From Ctena decussata (Eukaryota > Mollusca > Bivalvia > Lucinida > Lucinidae), in contig OZ022510.1 of the NCBI GenBank assembly GCA_963989385.1, forward strand, positions 32,493,448-32,557,447: a DNA stretch of 64,000 bases. Reading direction: 5' to 3'. Below are positions 52,316-63,544 of this stretch, in pieces (positions within the stretch are counted from its first letter, which is position 1; every line of letters begins with the position of its first letter). The notes under the pieces were generated by a model, which saw only the letters and a list, made by a program, of their open reading frames with translations, did no database searches and was not told the origin of the DNA. The translations under genes were made by a program, and so were the position numbers.

Positions 52316-55300
52316 TTTTGACCATATGACACTTACAATACAATAACATAAGGACGCAGAATATAAAAATCTAGTTGTATCAGCCCACTTTGTTTCAGAA
52401 AAATAGAAATTTTCCGAATTCTAGGGACACAAATAAATTGCATTTAAATAAATCACTGTGCTGTACTGTCCAAAATCTAATTTTGGAAAATGACTATATT
52501 TCGACGAAATGTATGCGTTCCATGTAACTGATAGAACAGTTATCTCAACAGATGCCTCTTTATAGCTATGAGATGTTGCACTCCGAGAAATTCCGTTAAA
52601 AAGAACATGCTTATTCATTTTGTATAGAAATATTGTGGAAATCAGGATGATACTACCCATTCCGAAATCTATTGACTTTTTTATCCTTGCCCACGCCATA
52701 TTTTCCCCCGTGCGCAACGGTAAACTTGTCTTCAAAGAAACACTTCAGACAGAACCCGCAAGAGAAATATCAGCGGGAATCGTTGCACGCCTGTCATTTA
52801 TCACCAGCTGTTGCAATAATAGCAACGCCCACTTGCCTGATTCGCCTTGCAATCTACCGCCTACTTTAGCTCGCAACTGAATAATTTAAGCAAGCAGTTC
52901 GGCTATGGAGGCACTGTAACAAATTCTTGTACCTTATTCATATCTTATTCACATTCTGCATGTTCTGAGATAGTGTGTGCTTCAATTTGTGTACACATAA
53001 AAAAGCCACAACCTGTAATTTGTGAACCCGATCAGAGTGCGCGGAAGCGAGTGTTAGGCAAGTTTTCAAATGACTTTGCCTTTAGCTTTGACCTGTCTAA
53101 TGATACCAAGTCTATGAATATAATTTAAGTCGACACAAAAGAAAAGGCCGAAGTGCACGATTTATTAATTTTCAAATGAACGCGCGTAGCCCCTTCGAGA
53201 ATTTGGGCCTATAGCTTGCTTAAAGTCTTACAGGCTCGTTTTATTTATTTATTTTGCTATAATATCATATCGTTTCATGGTAGCCGTAAAATGCGGGAAA
53301 ACCATGGGTTGTATTTTTTCTGTAAACTGTGGTCACCCCAAAAGAAGTTTCATCTTACAGGAAAGAATTTGCACCTCAGGAACTAATTCTTTCACTTACA
53401 AGTAATGTTAGACCCCTTTTGACGACCGGCAAAATATGTTATTCCTAATCATCTCGCTGGAACTTTACCAATTTACCTTAATGGCAGAATTCTAAAATTT
53501 CGAATATCCTTACCTCGCACTCCTCCCCTTTTTAACTTGAACAGGTCCGTTTTAAGTTTTACGACTGTATGGTTAAAATTTTTATACATTATTCAAATTC
53601 ATATTTGGTATAAAAAGCAAACGCTGAAGGCTCTGATCAGACGCCGCGTTCTGTGGCATCTGATCTGGGCCAGCACTGTATGAGTATGTCCCAAAAATGG
53701 AACGCTCAGATCAGATAGGTTAAATGTTGACCAACATTACTGTTAAATCCCGCATTTCCACGGTGGAAAGAACAAGAGATAGCTGTTAATTCTGTCACTG
53801 ACAGTTTAATGTTAATTAGTTTGATATTTTAATTTGAACAAATTCTATTTTCACCAGATTTGACTAATCCTATCATTAATGACAACATGAATGCACATGC
53901 TTTTGACCGCTGACATAAAATGATCTGTTTTATTATGATCAATTCTTTTTAATCTTTTTTGGTCAGCCCACTTGGTGTTGAATTACACAGGCTCAAAATC
54001 TCCACTGGCAGTCACACTTATTGATCTTAATATTTGTCGCGTGAAAAGGGAACTTGAGCCTTCTGCGTACAGTATTAGCCGAATGATCAGCATCTTCACT
54101 TTTACAGATTCCGCAGGATTCACATATTTATGCAAAGTCTGATACGCAGATAGATCTGAGCCGTCTCTATACGCACATGCCAAAAGTAGTTTTCACGTTT
54201 GTCAGAGCATCATAGGCCTTCCTCAAGTAAGCTGTCCGTTCGAACGGACAAACATACACCAACTTGCCCGAGAGGAGTGAACTACTGCAGAAGGGCCGTA
54301 AAAACCATCATTCTTACCGTTATCTTCTGGCCAAGTTCGTGGCGTTCGAATAATGGAATACGACAAAACCGGTTAAGGCGAACGGGTCCATGTTTTTTCA
54401 GAGAAACATGTTTTGTTGTTTCCCTAGAAGACAAACCCATCCCGAAAAGGGTCTACCCTTAAAGGATAGAAGTTGCTTCTCTTGGAGCTAATTCTTTCCT
54501 TTTTGAGTTACCCTAAATGAGAAGGGAGGCAAAACTAAAAATGGCAGGGTTGTTTCTCATGAAAGTGTATCCATTTATTTACCTGAAGATTCCATAAGCT
54601 TTAGCAATGTGATAGTCTGTGGTACGGTCTATGTACTCGTTGAAGTTTACTCACTTTCGAAACAGAGAAGACTTAAGTTCAGCAGGGCACTTAGTGAGAA
54701 GCAAGCACTGGCATATACCGAAGCTCAAATGTGTCGCTTGAATGCACATGCTGGCATTGTTAATGCGTCATTCACTTCTGGCCTGCTGAGTCTACGGAGC
54801 CCGTATCTTGCCCGTATTCCCTTCAACGCGCGGCTTTCTAGCGAAGGCAGGCGGCGGCCGTGCGATTTTCGAACCGATTCATTGCCGCCGTGGTCTCTAG
54901 GATTTTGTTTATTGAAATGCATGGTGACAAATTACAGTCTAGCGAAATTGTGGATTAGTTAAAACAATTTACGTAGCAAAAGTTCAATTTCTTTAGTGAA
55001 AAAAAAAAACCAATAATAATACTAACCAAGCTTACGATGATACTTCTACGAAAGAATGTAAACGTAGACCAATAGAATTTAAGTACTGCCAGTGAATTTT
55101 TTTCCTTATATCCAATGCTTATGCCAGTGTCCCAATTTCAATTTCAAAATGTTCTTGAGGGCCTCGGGGAAGATTGGCCTCGCCAACCGAGTTACCCTCA
55201 CTAAATAAAGACATTACTTACTTTACTTACTTACCTACCCAAACAAGATCCGACCGGAACTACAATGACAGCAAAAATTTGAATCTTTCTAGGTATTGGA

Positions 55301-55570
55301 CATAATAGAAAAGAATAGAACAGAAACACGCGTTAAATAACAGAAAGCAACCGACACTCCGTTGTTTGCCCCTTCGGCAAACAACTCCTATGTTGGTTGC
55401 TATAAGTACGGTAACAGAAAATAATTCAAGCATCCTTTTCTTCTCATTCCTGCATATGAAGCTTTCGCACAACTGGTAAACGCGCAGTTTCATTTCCACC
55501 TGGAAATCCAAAATGAAAACTTGTTCAGCCATGACATGTAGTTTCAGCTTTGTTAAAGAGAAACTGATGG
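52316..55570. other. No gene supported; GC-richer open stretches at 52640-52880 and 54600-54960
   Basis: 52640-52880 is less AT-rich than its surroundings and open in two plus frames; 54609-54962 is open for 117 codons with a GC-rich core at 54775-54900. Neither shows a family motif or clear splice signals, so I leave them as unexplained. CATTCCGAAATCTATTGACTT at 52660 recurs inverted at about 56583-56605, a sign of a dispersed repeat. 53628-53670 holds the GATCAGACGCCGC repeat. Confidence 0.35.
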
Positions 55571-55647
55571 AGTTCACACAAAACTCCTGAAAGTGGCCAA
55601 ACCGAAATTTTTGTTAGTTACCAACTTTCAGGAGTTCTGTGAGAACT
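55571..55647. repeat. Hairpin with 24-bp arms
   Basis: 55571-55594 (AGTTCACACAAAACTCCTGA then AAGT) and 55624-55647 are reverse complements at 22 of 24 positions, with a loop of 29 nt. No coding or transposon features around it. Confidence 0.75.
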
Positions 55648-57049
55648 TCACGAGTTATTTTGTGTGCGCTAATATGCTTTTTTACAAGTCGATTTTGGCT
55701 ATATTTGCAGGAGCTTGAATATTTTTTACTTATTTATTTTTAGCGGAATGCGCACGTTCGCAAAAGAACATGCAGAACGACAGTTGAGAAACTGAGATCG
55801 CAAAAGAAAATTTCTGTGCCGTAGCCGTCCTAACAAAATCTGTTTGAACGCTTGTTCAAACTGAGAGCACCAACCTCAGTTTCCAGTACAATTTCCTTCA
55901 TTTACGAAACATCGTCCCGTGTTGAAATTTACAAGGAATAAAAGACCTCAGAACCCAACCGATCTTCTACCGAGTATTTGCGGACACTTTCTCCAGGATT
56001 GACCGATTGATTATTTGGATGCGCAGGCTGATCTTGTCTTCCTTGTTCGCACAAGCTATACCTCCCATCTACTTGGGTAAATTATATAATGTTACGCTCC
56101 ATCGAGAGTTTTATTCTAACTGAAAATAGTAAATCCTTTACCTGCGTACATGCCCAGTTTTATATCAAACTACGCATGTCTAGAATAGCTTGCGCACACG
56201 CGCAGTCTTGTCAGGGCCACTTGGTATGAACATGCGTAAGCAGAATGCGCATACGCCTGAATACAGTCACTTACATGAGATTGTCAAACTCTAAAATTTC
56301 GAGCCCTGACTTACACAGTAATGTCTAAAATACAGCAAATATTTTTCTTCTGAGCGAAATTCGTACCGCCTACTCTTATATTCAGATTGATTGACATCTT
56401 TGACAGCAATAGCTGGACAGAATATAGGACTTCCCCTCTCACCAAACCTTCCAATGATCACGAACAAAAATAAGACCGGTCGGTTCAAACAGCTTCTGAC
56501 CGCAATCTAATCTCTTTGAAATCGATGCCGCTTGTCAAATTTTGACAACCAAACTGTTATAGATTTGTGAATGAGCTTAGGTGAAAAAGTCAATAGATTT
56601 CGGAATTAGTAGTATAATATCTCGTAATACGTATTACATATTTTATATGACATCGTTTAAAGAAATAATAAAAGGCGTTCTTGTTTGTCTTTATCTCAAT
56701 GTTATCGTAAGGACCTCTAGCATAAGACGTAGATTTTTACCCTAATTGGCACGCTGATTCTTTCTTTTAAGAGTTGATCCCCTACTGCGAAGAGATGGCA
56801 AAAAAAAGTAGAGTTGCTTCATCTGAAAGTATACCCATTCACCTCAATACTGTTTAATTGATGAATTTTGTTGTGGCTGATTAATGTCCTACACTTTAGG
56901 CTCTATATAACGCCCCCTTTCGTAAAATGTAACGTACCCGGGGTGTTTAATGAGATTCCACAATCCCTTTTGTGTAGGAATGACGTGTCGAATTATGTTT
57001 CAGGCGTGTTATGTAGGAAGATTAGCTTAGGCCTTGCATGGTTTAAGGC
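55648..57049. other. No gene supported
   Basis: Possibly the rest of the minus-strand pseudogene lies here in unrecognisable form, but I could not follow its conserved C-terminal block. GAGATGGCAAAAAAAAGTAG at 56791 resembles 54520-54560, a weak dispersed repeat. Confidence 0.35.
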
Positions 57050-58991
57050 CTTTGACTTTGCAAAAACAAAAAAAATATACAGGTGGCTATTTCACATGCT
57101 CCCCTGTTTGCAATTCCAAATGTATGAAAAAGCATCTCCATTTCTAAGACTGTAGACAGTCAGGTTGAAAGTACAAATTTTTTTTTTGAATAATAGAATA
57201 TCGATTCATTACTGTTGGGGTTTGGAAGACCTGTTGTAGGTCAAAACAAGCAACGGTCACATCTTTTTCAGTTTTTGATCTTTGTTTATCTGCTTGCTTC
57301 TGTTCTCTTGAGATTTTTTATTTTGAATGTGTGTGTGGTACTCTTTTTCCAACTCAAACTTTTCAGATACAGAGCTGTTTTGATATTGTGAGCAAACATT
57401 GCACTGATCTTAAGAGGCCTTATGAAATCCTATGTTGTAACATACATCAAATATTTCTCTATATTTACATTATGACACTGGTTCTTGTTCAGTCTTTGTG
57501 GATTCTAGTTCGTAAAGGTTATTCATGCTAGAGACAGCCCAGGTTCTAGGTTTTCTTTATTGGTGTCTTTTCTACAATAATGAGATTCTAGTCTGGGAAA
57601 AGTTTCTATGTGTCTTTTAACTTGCGCAATCTTTTCAGCTGGAACTTTATGGGGTCTGCTATCATGACGGCCTCTTTTATCGGGAGAAGCAATGCAGGAA
57701 GGGTCAACATCTTTTCTAATTAGGAAACTCTTTTTAAATGCCGTTTCAACCACTGTATGGCTTATGTCTAATGTATGCAGAAAAAAATACAGACAGATAT
57801 TGAAAATCCATCAACCATGAATGTTAACGATTTAGTGAACTGCCTGCAACTAATTCTGTTATTATATGTGGTGACACTGGCGGCTTTAGGTTTCACTTGA
57901 ACCGAGTTAAGTATGTAAACGCTTTGCCGGTTAATGTTCCTTTACTGCCAGAACCGCCGATGAAAATTGCCTCTCGCTGATTCTGACAAACATGCTCATG
58001 GCATTTCATCCTGCAACCAGAACCACACCCTGACTTAAGATATCTTGCCCTCTTTGGTGTATTGCTATTATTCATGTAGCTTTGGCCTAGGTTTTGTTTT
58101 GTTTTTTTGTAACATTTCGACGCCAGTTTTCAGGATTTCGCACTCGTATTCTGCCAAGCTTACCTTGACTAGAAGTTGAGTCTGATTCAGAAAGACTTTG
58201 GCTTTTTGTAGGAGTGCTAGCAGAAGTGGCAGAATCTGAAGTATTATTTTCAGTTGCAACTGGGTACCGGTAAGCCTCAAATTCAAACTGAGGATGAGTC
58301 ATACCATTTTCTTTTTGTGCATTACTATCAGGCTGTAAGACATTGAGCTGGGCAACATTAGGCTGCCCCTTTTCAGAGTTATTAATGCCTTGGAACACAT
58401 CTGGGCCCACACTTACTTAAAAAAAATGGGATTTTAGAAGCTTTCAACTGTTCTCTAATCTTGCTTAATGGAACATCATCATCAGACTGTGTCTCATTGT
58501 CAGTATCAAAGGACACATCTGATCCTGACAAATGATGGTCTTCAGTTGGTCCTTGCAAGACAGGTGAGTCAGACTTAGCATCCAAAGTGACTAGCCCATC
58601 AGACTGCACTGTAAAACCAGAACCAGAAAAGGGTGTTTTAAGGTAGGTATTCAGACTGCCTACACTATTCCCATGAAAGGAAGGGGAATATAAATGTACA
58701 AAATCAGGCTGCATGAATGTTGCAATACAAGAAATATTACCCTGATATAAATGTGTGACTGTATGGTATTCACCTCTAAGGATAGTATCACCAGATACAA
58801 AATTGGACTGGCTTGTACTGCTGTTAAAAGTATGGGTCTTAGGATGAAACTCAGACTGCATGTTTTTGGTGCTGCTAACAAAACCATTCTGCATAGAAGA
58901 ATTCAGGTGATCTTGAGAAACACAGTTAGCCTGAATTACTCTCAATCTATCAGAAATAGGACTTGACTTTGATAAATCCCACAAATTTGAA

Positions 58992-59136
58992 ATCAAGAAA
59001 TTTCAGTATTCTCTGGTTTCGTCACCAGATATTGTCAGGGTCAACGATGAGGCTTTATTAGCCGAAACTACGTAGTCTGGCCCATGTTCCTTCATCTGAA
59101 TGTATTTTCTGCTCTTGAAGGAACTCTTAAAGATTT
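58992..59136 (-). repeat. Dispersed repeat K, copy 4, within the pseudogene
   Basis: Read on the minus strand: CAAGAGCAGAAAATACATTC, ACATGGGCCAGACTACGTAG, TTGACCCTGACAATATCTGG, GACGAAACCAGAGAATACTG. The frame at 59003-59533 ends in this repeat, so its last 40 or so residues come from the insertion. Confidence 0.75.
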
Positions 59137-59613
59137 TAATTGAATTACCAGCATAAAAAATAGGATGCTGGTCAGGTACAGAATACAACTGCATGGCATT
59201 GAGACCTTTGCATACAGTACTTTGTTGAACAATGTCGGGCTGTACAGGATTACCAGGACCATCTACAGGGCCCTCACCCAAAATATCTGCAGACTTTATG
59301 TTACCAGCATCAAGATTTCTAGGTACGAAATAGCAGTCTGTCATATTACTTGAACTGAAAATAGACCCTGGAGGCACTGAGTCATAAGAATAGCTGTAAC
59401 TAAAAATATGATCTTGAGTTACGCCTCCAGTCAGCATTTCATTAGCAATACTTGACCTAGGAGCATTAGCTTGAAAATCACACTGAAGGTTATGACTAGT
59501 TACAGGACCATGAAGTTGAAAATCTGACTGCATAGTATGAGTAGAACTGGGAACATATCCTTGAGCTACATAATCATGATATTGTCTTCACTGGCAAGGG
59601 GGACTAGAGTTAT

Positions 59614-60361
59614 CAATTCAGACGGGGGTGGTTTGGTTGTGCGATGGTGCTTTGGTTGTGCGATGGTGCTGCATGTAACTTCCATTGCCTGGGCGTCCTA
59701 CGGATTCGGATGATAGGACAAGGGCTTACTGTGCTTGCAATGTATGTGGGTAGTTTGGACATTTTTTCTCTCGTCTGTGTTTTCTCTTTTCTTTCCCCCT
59801 CTTTCTGGGAGACGGCCCGATATAGACTGAAATACTGTCTCAAAGGGCCTTTAAAGTCTCCATAGTCCTATCAGCGGTAAATTCGCATAAAACTCAAAAC
59901 ATTGTAAAAAGCGGTTCGATCTTCATGTTTGGTAATACAATGTTGGTTGATGTGCATATACTGAGCCATATAACTGGCAAAAATAGAGAAAACAAGTTTT
60001 TGTAAAATAACATGTCGTTCCACAAAATACAATTTCCTGTTCTGGTTTCCCGACTAGCAATGCTATATAAACATAGGCGGGATAGTGATTCGGACTCCAC
60101 GCCTGTACATTGTATTTTTACCATTTTACGAAATCGAAAGTAGGTCATTTTAGTTGCCAACAAAATGACCTAAATAAGTTTTCAAACCCTTTTTATGTGA
60201 AACTCAAGGCTGTTTTATTTTTGTAAAGCTGGCTAATCACGGTCATTTACTATTATTGAACTACAGCGAGAAGCTCGTAGCGATACCCCATGATAAAAGT
60301 TTTCATGCTAATAGAGCAATGGGGCCTTTAAACCCTAAACAATCAATCGACCAATTCAGAC
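59614..60361 (+). mobile_element. SINE-B, copy 6, in the pseudogene and split by a family C element
   Basis: The SINE body begins at 59624 and ends at 60351. CAATTCAGAC at 59614-59623 and 60352-60361 is the 10-bp target duplication. The SINE is interrupted at its own TTAA (GGGCCTTTAA / ACCCTAAACAATCAATC). Confidence 0.92.
59851..60331 (-). mobile_element. Family C element inside SINE-B
   Basis: TTAA at 59851-59854 and 60328-60331; body 59855-60327. Minus orientation, beginning AGTCTCCATAGTCCTATCAG and ending GCTAATAGAGCAATGGGGCC. Removing it restores GGGCC-TTTAAACCC of the SINE, giving direct evidence that the element duplicates TTAA. Confidence 0.95.
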
Positions 60362-61204
60362 CGCAAGGTACTACCAGCACTAGTGACCAGACTTTGAGCT
60401 ACAAATACTGACTGCAAGTCAGTCCTAGCACTGGTATCAGGACTCTGAGCCATAACATCAGACTGCAAGGCACTACCAGAACAACCAATATGACTCTTGC
60501 ATACAAAATCAGACCGAGGGTCACTAGCAGCACTAGCAATAGGATTCTGAGCTGAAACTGCACACTACACAGAACTGTCTCCTGCTACACATGCAGGGCA
60601 CTGAGTTACAAAATTGGATGGTACAGTACTATTAGTAGCATTAGACGTATGACTCTGCGGAAGAATATTCTTCGTAGTGCAATCAGGTACAAGAACACTT
60701 CGAGAGGTACTGCAAGTCGAAGTAACAGAGCCTTGGGGTGCAAAATGACACTGAACAGTACTTGAAACAGGAACTGAAATGCACAAGTACTAGTAACTAA
60801 ACCTTCTGGTATAAAATCTGACTGCATGGTGCGGCCAACACTCAACACCGGATATTGAAATGTAGCATTTGACGGAAGCACATTGCCTGTATCATATGCT
60901 AGAGCTTGGACTGTAAAATCCTGCTGTATGGTATTTACAGCACTTGAAGCTTGATCTTTAGATACAAAATCCAAATTTACTGGATTACCAGTGAATAAAA
61001 AAGAATCTTGAGTTATGGTGGCACTACCAGCACTTGACACAATGTCTCGAGGTACTGAATCCGACTGAACAGTACCATTAGCAACTAACAAATCGTCTTT
61101 AATTATAAAATTAGCCTGCATATTACAACAAGCATTTGACACAGGATTTTGGGTTACATTATCAGACTTCATGCTACAACCAGTATTTGACACAATATAT
61201 TTAG

Positions 61205-62266
61205 TCAGAAATTACAGCTAGCATCCAAATTAGTATCATGAGTTAGAAAATGAAATGATCTGGCACTGCCAGCGTTTGACACATGGTCTTGAGTCATGAT
61301 AGTATGACTACACTTTGTTATAATATCTGGAACTGTGATGTCTGGAGTTGTAATATCAGACTGCACGGCACTAGTAGCATCTGACACAGAACTTTGACTA
61401 ACAGCATTAGATTGCAAGGAACTTTCAGCATTGGACACAGTACCTTGAGTCAATAAGGTATCTTTAGCATTTGTCACAGTGTGTGGAGAAATAATGTCAG
61501 ACTGCATGATAATACCAGAACTTGACATAGACTTTTGACTAACAGCATCAGACTGCATGGTGCTTCCAGCATTTGACATACACTTTTGACTTACAGCATC
61601 AGCCTGCATAGTACCGTCAGCATTGGACATAGTCTTCTTAGTAATAGCTTTAGACTGCATGGGGCTTCTAGCATTTGACATAGACTTTTGACTAACAGCA
61701 TCAGACTGCATGGTACTTTCAGCATTTGACATAGACCCTTGACTTACAGCGTCAAACTGCATAGTACTGTCAGCATTTGACATAGACTTTCTACTAACAG
61801 CGTCAAACTGCATAGTACTGTCAGCATTTGACATAGACTTTTGACAAACAGCATCAGACTACATGGTACTTCCAGCATTAAATTCTGACATACACTTTTG
61901 ACTAACAGCATCAGACTGCATGGTACTGCTAGCATTTGACATAGACTTTTGACTGACAGCATCAGACTGCATGGTGCTTCCAGCATTTGACATAGGCTTT
62001 TGACTAACAGCAATAGACTGCATGGTTCTGTCAGCATTTGACAGATGATCTTGAGGTATTATATTGGATGGCATGTTACAACAACCACCTAATGTGGGAA
62101 CTTTAAGTATAAAATCTGATTGTGTGGTACTGACAGGATCGGACTGAGGATTTTCAACTAAAGAATCAGATTGAATGGAACTATAAACCTCCAAGGCAGG
62201 TTCACGAGTCACATAAGTACTATCAGCAATCAACAAAGAATCTCTCGGTACAAAATCTGATTGCAA
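61205..62266 (-). repeat. 51-bp coding minisatellite of the pseudogene
   Basis: The unit reads MSNAGSTMQSDAVSQKS (17 residues) on the minus strand; about 12 close copies lie between 61480 and 62060 and more diverged ones continue on both sides. Because 51 is a multiple of 3, copy-number change keeps the frame. Two segments (61859-62266 and 61205-61834) are in the same frame, separated only by a CAG-to-TAG change. The shifted 97-codon frame at 61744-62037 is a shadow. Confidence 0.85.
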
Positions 62267-62503
62267 GGTACTGTCAACAGCTTATATAGTATCCTGAGAT
62301 ACAGAATCACCACTACTAGATATGGTACATTGTAGTTTAATGTTGGACCCTGTGGTGCTGTCATCATTTGAAAAAATACCCGGAAGCTTCATATCAGACA
62401 GCATTGTACTCTTAGTATTATTTTCTGCATGCGGGAATACGTTATAGGGCTGTTGGTTCCTGGTGCGGAGTCCAGGATCTTGATTTAAGTTTTGGTCTAC
62501 AGA

Positions 62504-63219
62504 TACCGTATAATGGGAAATTTTCGCGTCGCCTAATTTTCGCGGAATTTCGCGGTCGGTAGCGATCCGCGAAAATTAAACTCCGCGAAATATTTTCCAG
62601 GTTTGTAAAAAGTAATAGTAATAAGAAATATGTATCGCCTAAACATATGGTTTGCGATATTCAAAGCGCCCCGCAAAACCAAAGCTACAGAGCTATTATT
62701 TTTGTCGCAATTATATTAGCTGGTAATTAGCAGGTTATTACAATTTTAACAGGCTGTCACTTTTTTCGCTTGATTAACGGTCAATTGTATCTGATTATGC
62801 AAGTACAATTGAATTACTTTTAATTGATTGTGAGTTCTGTTTACTTTTATCCTGAACAATAGCCATTATATCAATTGCTCGCATATTTTAGTTGACTGTT
62901 TCTGTGCACTAAACATTGATTTGTACAAATGTCTATCTTACGTTTTCTTTGTGATAAAAGGGTGTGTATCCTCCCAAAGCAAAAAAGGAGCCGACTCTGT
63001 CTAAACTGTTCAGTATAAAGTTATTACAGTTTCTGTACGTTTCTCTCTCCTTGTGCGTCTTGATTTTTCAGTCAAGCCAATATTTTACAGGAAAAAAACA
63101 ATTTTTATTTTTGTGGATATTCACATCCGCGAAAATTAAAAACCGCGAAAATTAATCCTCATGTTTTTGGGGCAAATCCGCAAAAATTTGGCGACGCAAA
63201 AATTTTCCATTATACGGTA
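62504..63219. mobile_element. Mariner-type MITE L, TA target duplication, in the pseudogene
   Basis: The body 62506-63217 (712 bp) has 28-bp inverted repeats with two mismatches (CCGTATAATGG, AAATTTT, GCGTCGCC), and TTTTCGCGG words further in on both arms. TA at 62504-62505 and 63218-63219. No gene. Removing the body plus one TA (714 bp, divisible by 3) leaves the minus-strand frame open across the site. Confidence 0.92.
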
Positions 63220-63544
63220 ATATAGAGTGTGTAAGATTAGAGTTGGGGAGTTTGTTTGCATCATCATGTTGCAGTTCATTCAGAGACTCTGAAGAGCTTG
63301 ATATATATTCACAGTCAGAACTGTCAGAATCAATATCATGATCTGAATCTTCATCAATTATTTTGCTAACTTTGTCACTCAGGTCCTGCTCTAGGATAGC
63401 CAAACGACAATGATAATCACCATCACTCATGTTAGAAAATACATCAAAGTCACCATTCTGGTCAGTGTCTGTTATTTGGATGGTTGTCACCTCAAAACAA
63501 GTATTTATTAAAAATTTACTATTACGAAACAAGCTAGCAGACAA

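Larger units (their letters stand above)
57050..63544 (-). pseudogene. Repetitive transposase-like CHC-rich gene, heavily disrupted
   Basis: Minus strand, intronless as far as it can be followed. Start MSASLFRNSKFL at 63544, then an acidic stretch (DEDSDHDIDSDSSDCEY), then a long 17-residue repeat region (to about 58450), then conserved blocks in order: RNPENWRRNVTKK (about 58125), CGSGCRMKCHEHVCQNQREAIF (about 57990), SISVCIF then LDISHTVVETAFKK (about 57750), KRGRHDS, HIETFPRLESHYCRKDT (about 57590), YREIFDVCYNIGFHK, DQCNVCSQY (about 57400), ACFDLQQVFQTPT (about 57235), NLTVYS and FSYIWN (about 57120). This order is that of a large invertebrate family of uncharacterised, transposase-like proteins (I believe those annotated DUF7869). 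Breaks: TAA at 62282-62284, a nonsense codon at 61859, TAA at 57470-57472 and 57410-57412, frameshifts near 61200, 60780, 58430, 58105, 57785 and 57530, plus three insertions. The catalytic-looking C-terminus (CGGQN block) is missing. Confidence 0.75.

Noticed and set aside
52640..53128. Overlapping plus-strand frames that could be receptor-like exons
   Set aside because: Could not match any transmembrane or receptor pattern; GC enrichment alone is not enough.
54609..54962. 117-codon frame with a GC-rich core, possibly an exon
   Set aside because: No family motif, no convincing splice sites, and the opposite strand is open too; left as unexplained.
61744..62037. 97-codon leucine-rich frame with a repeated MLxVPCSLMLLVKSLCQ text
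   Set aside because: It is the +1 shadow of the 51-bp coding minisatellite.
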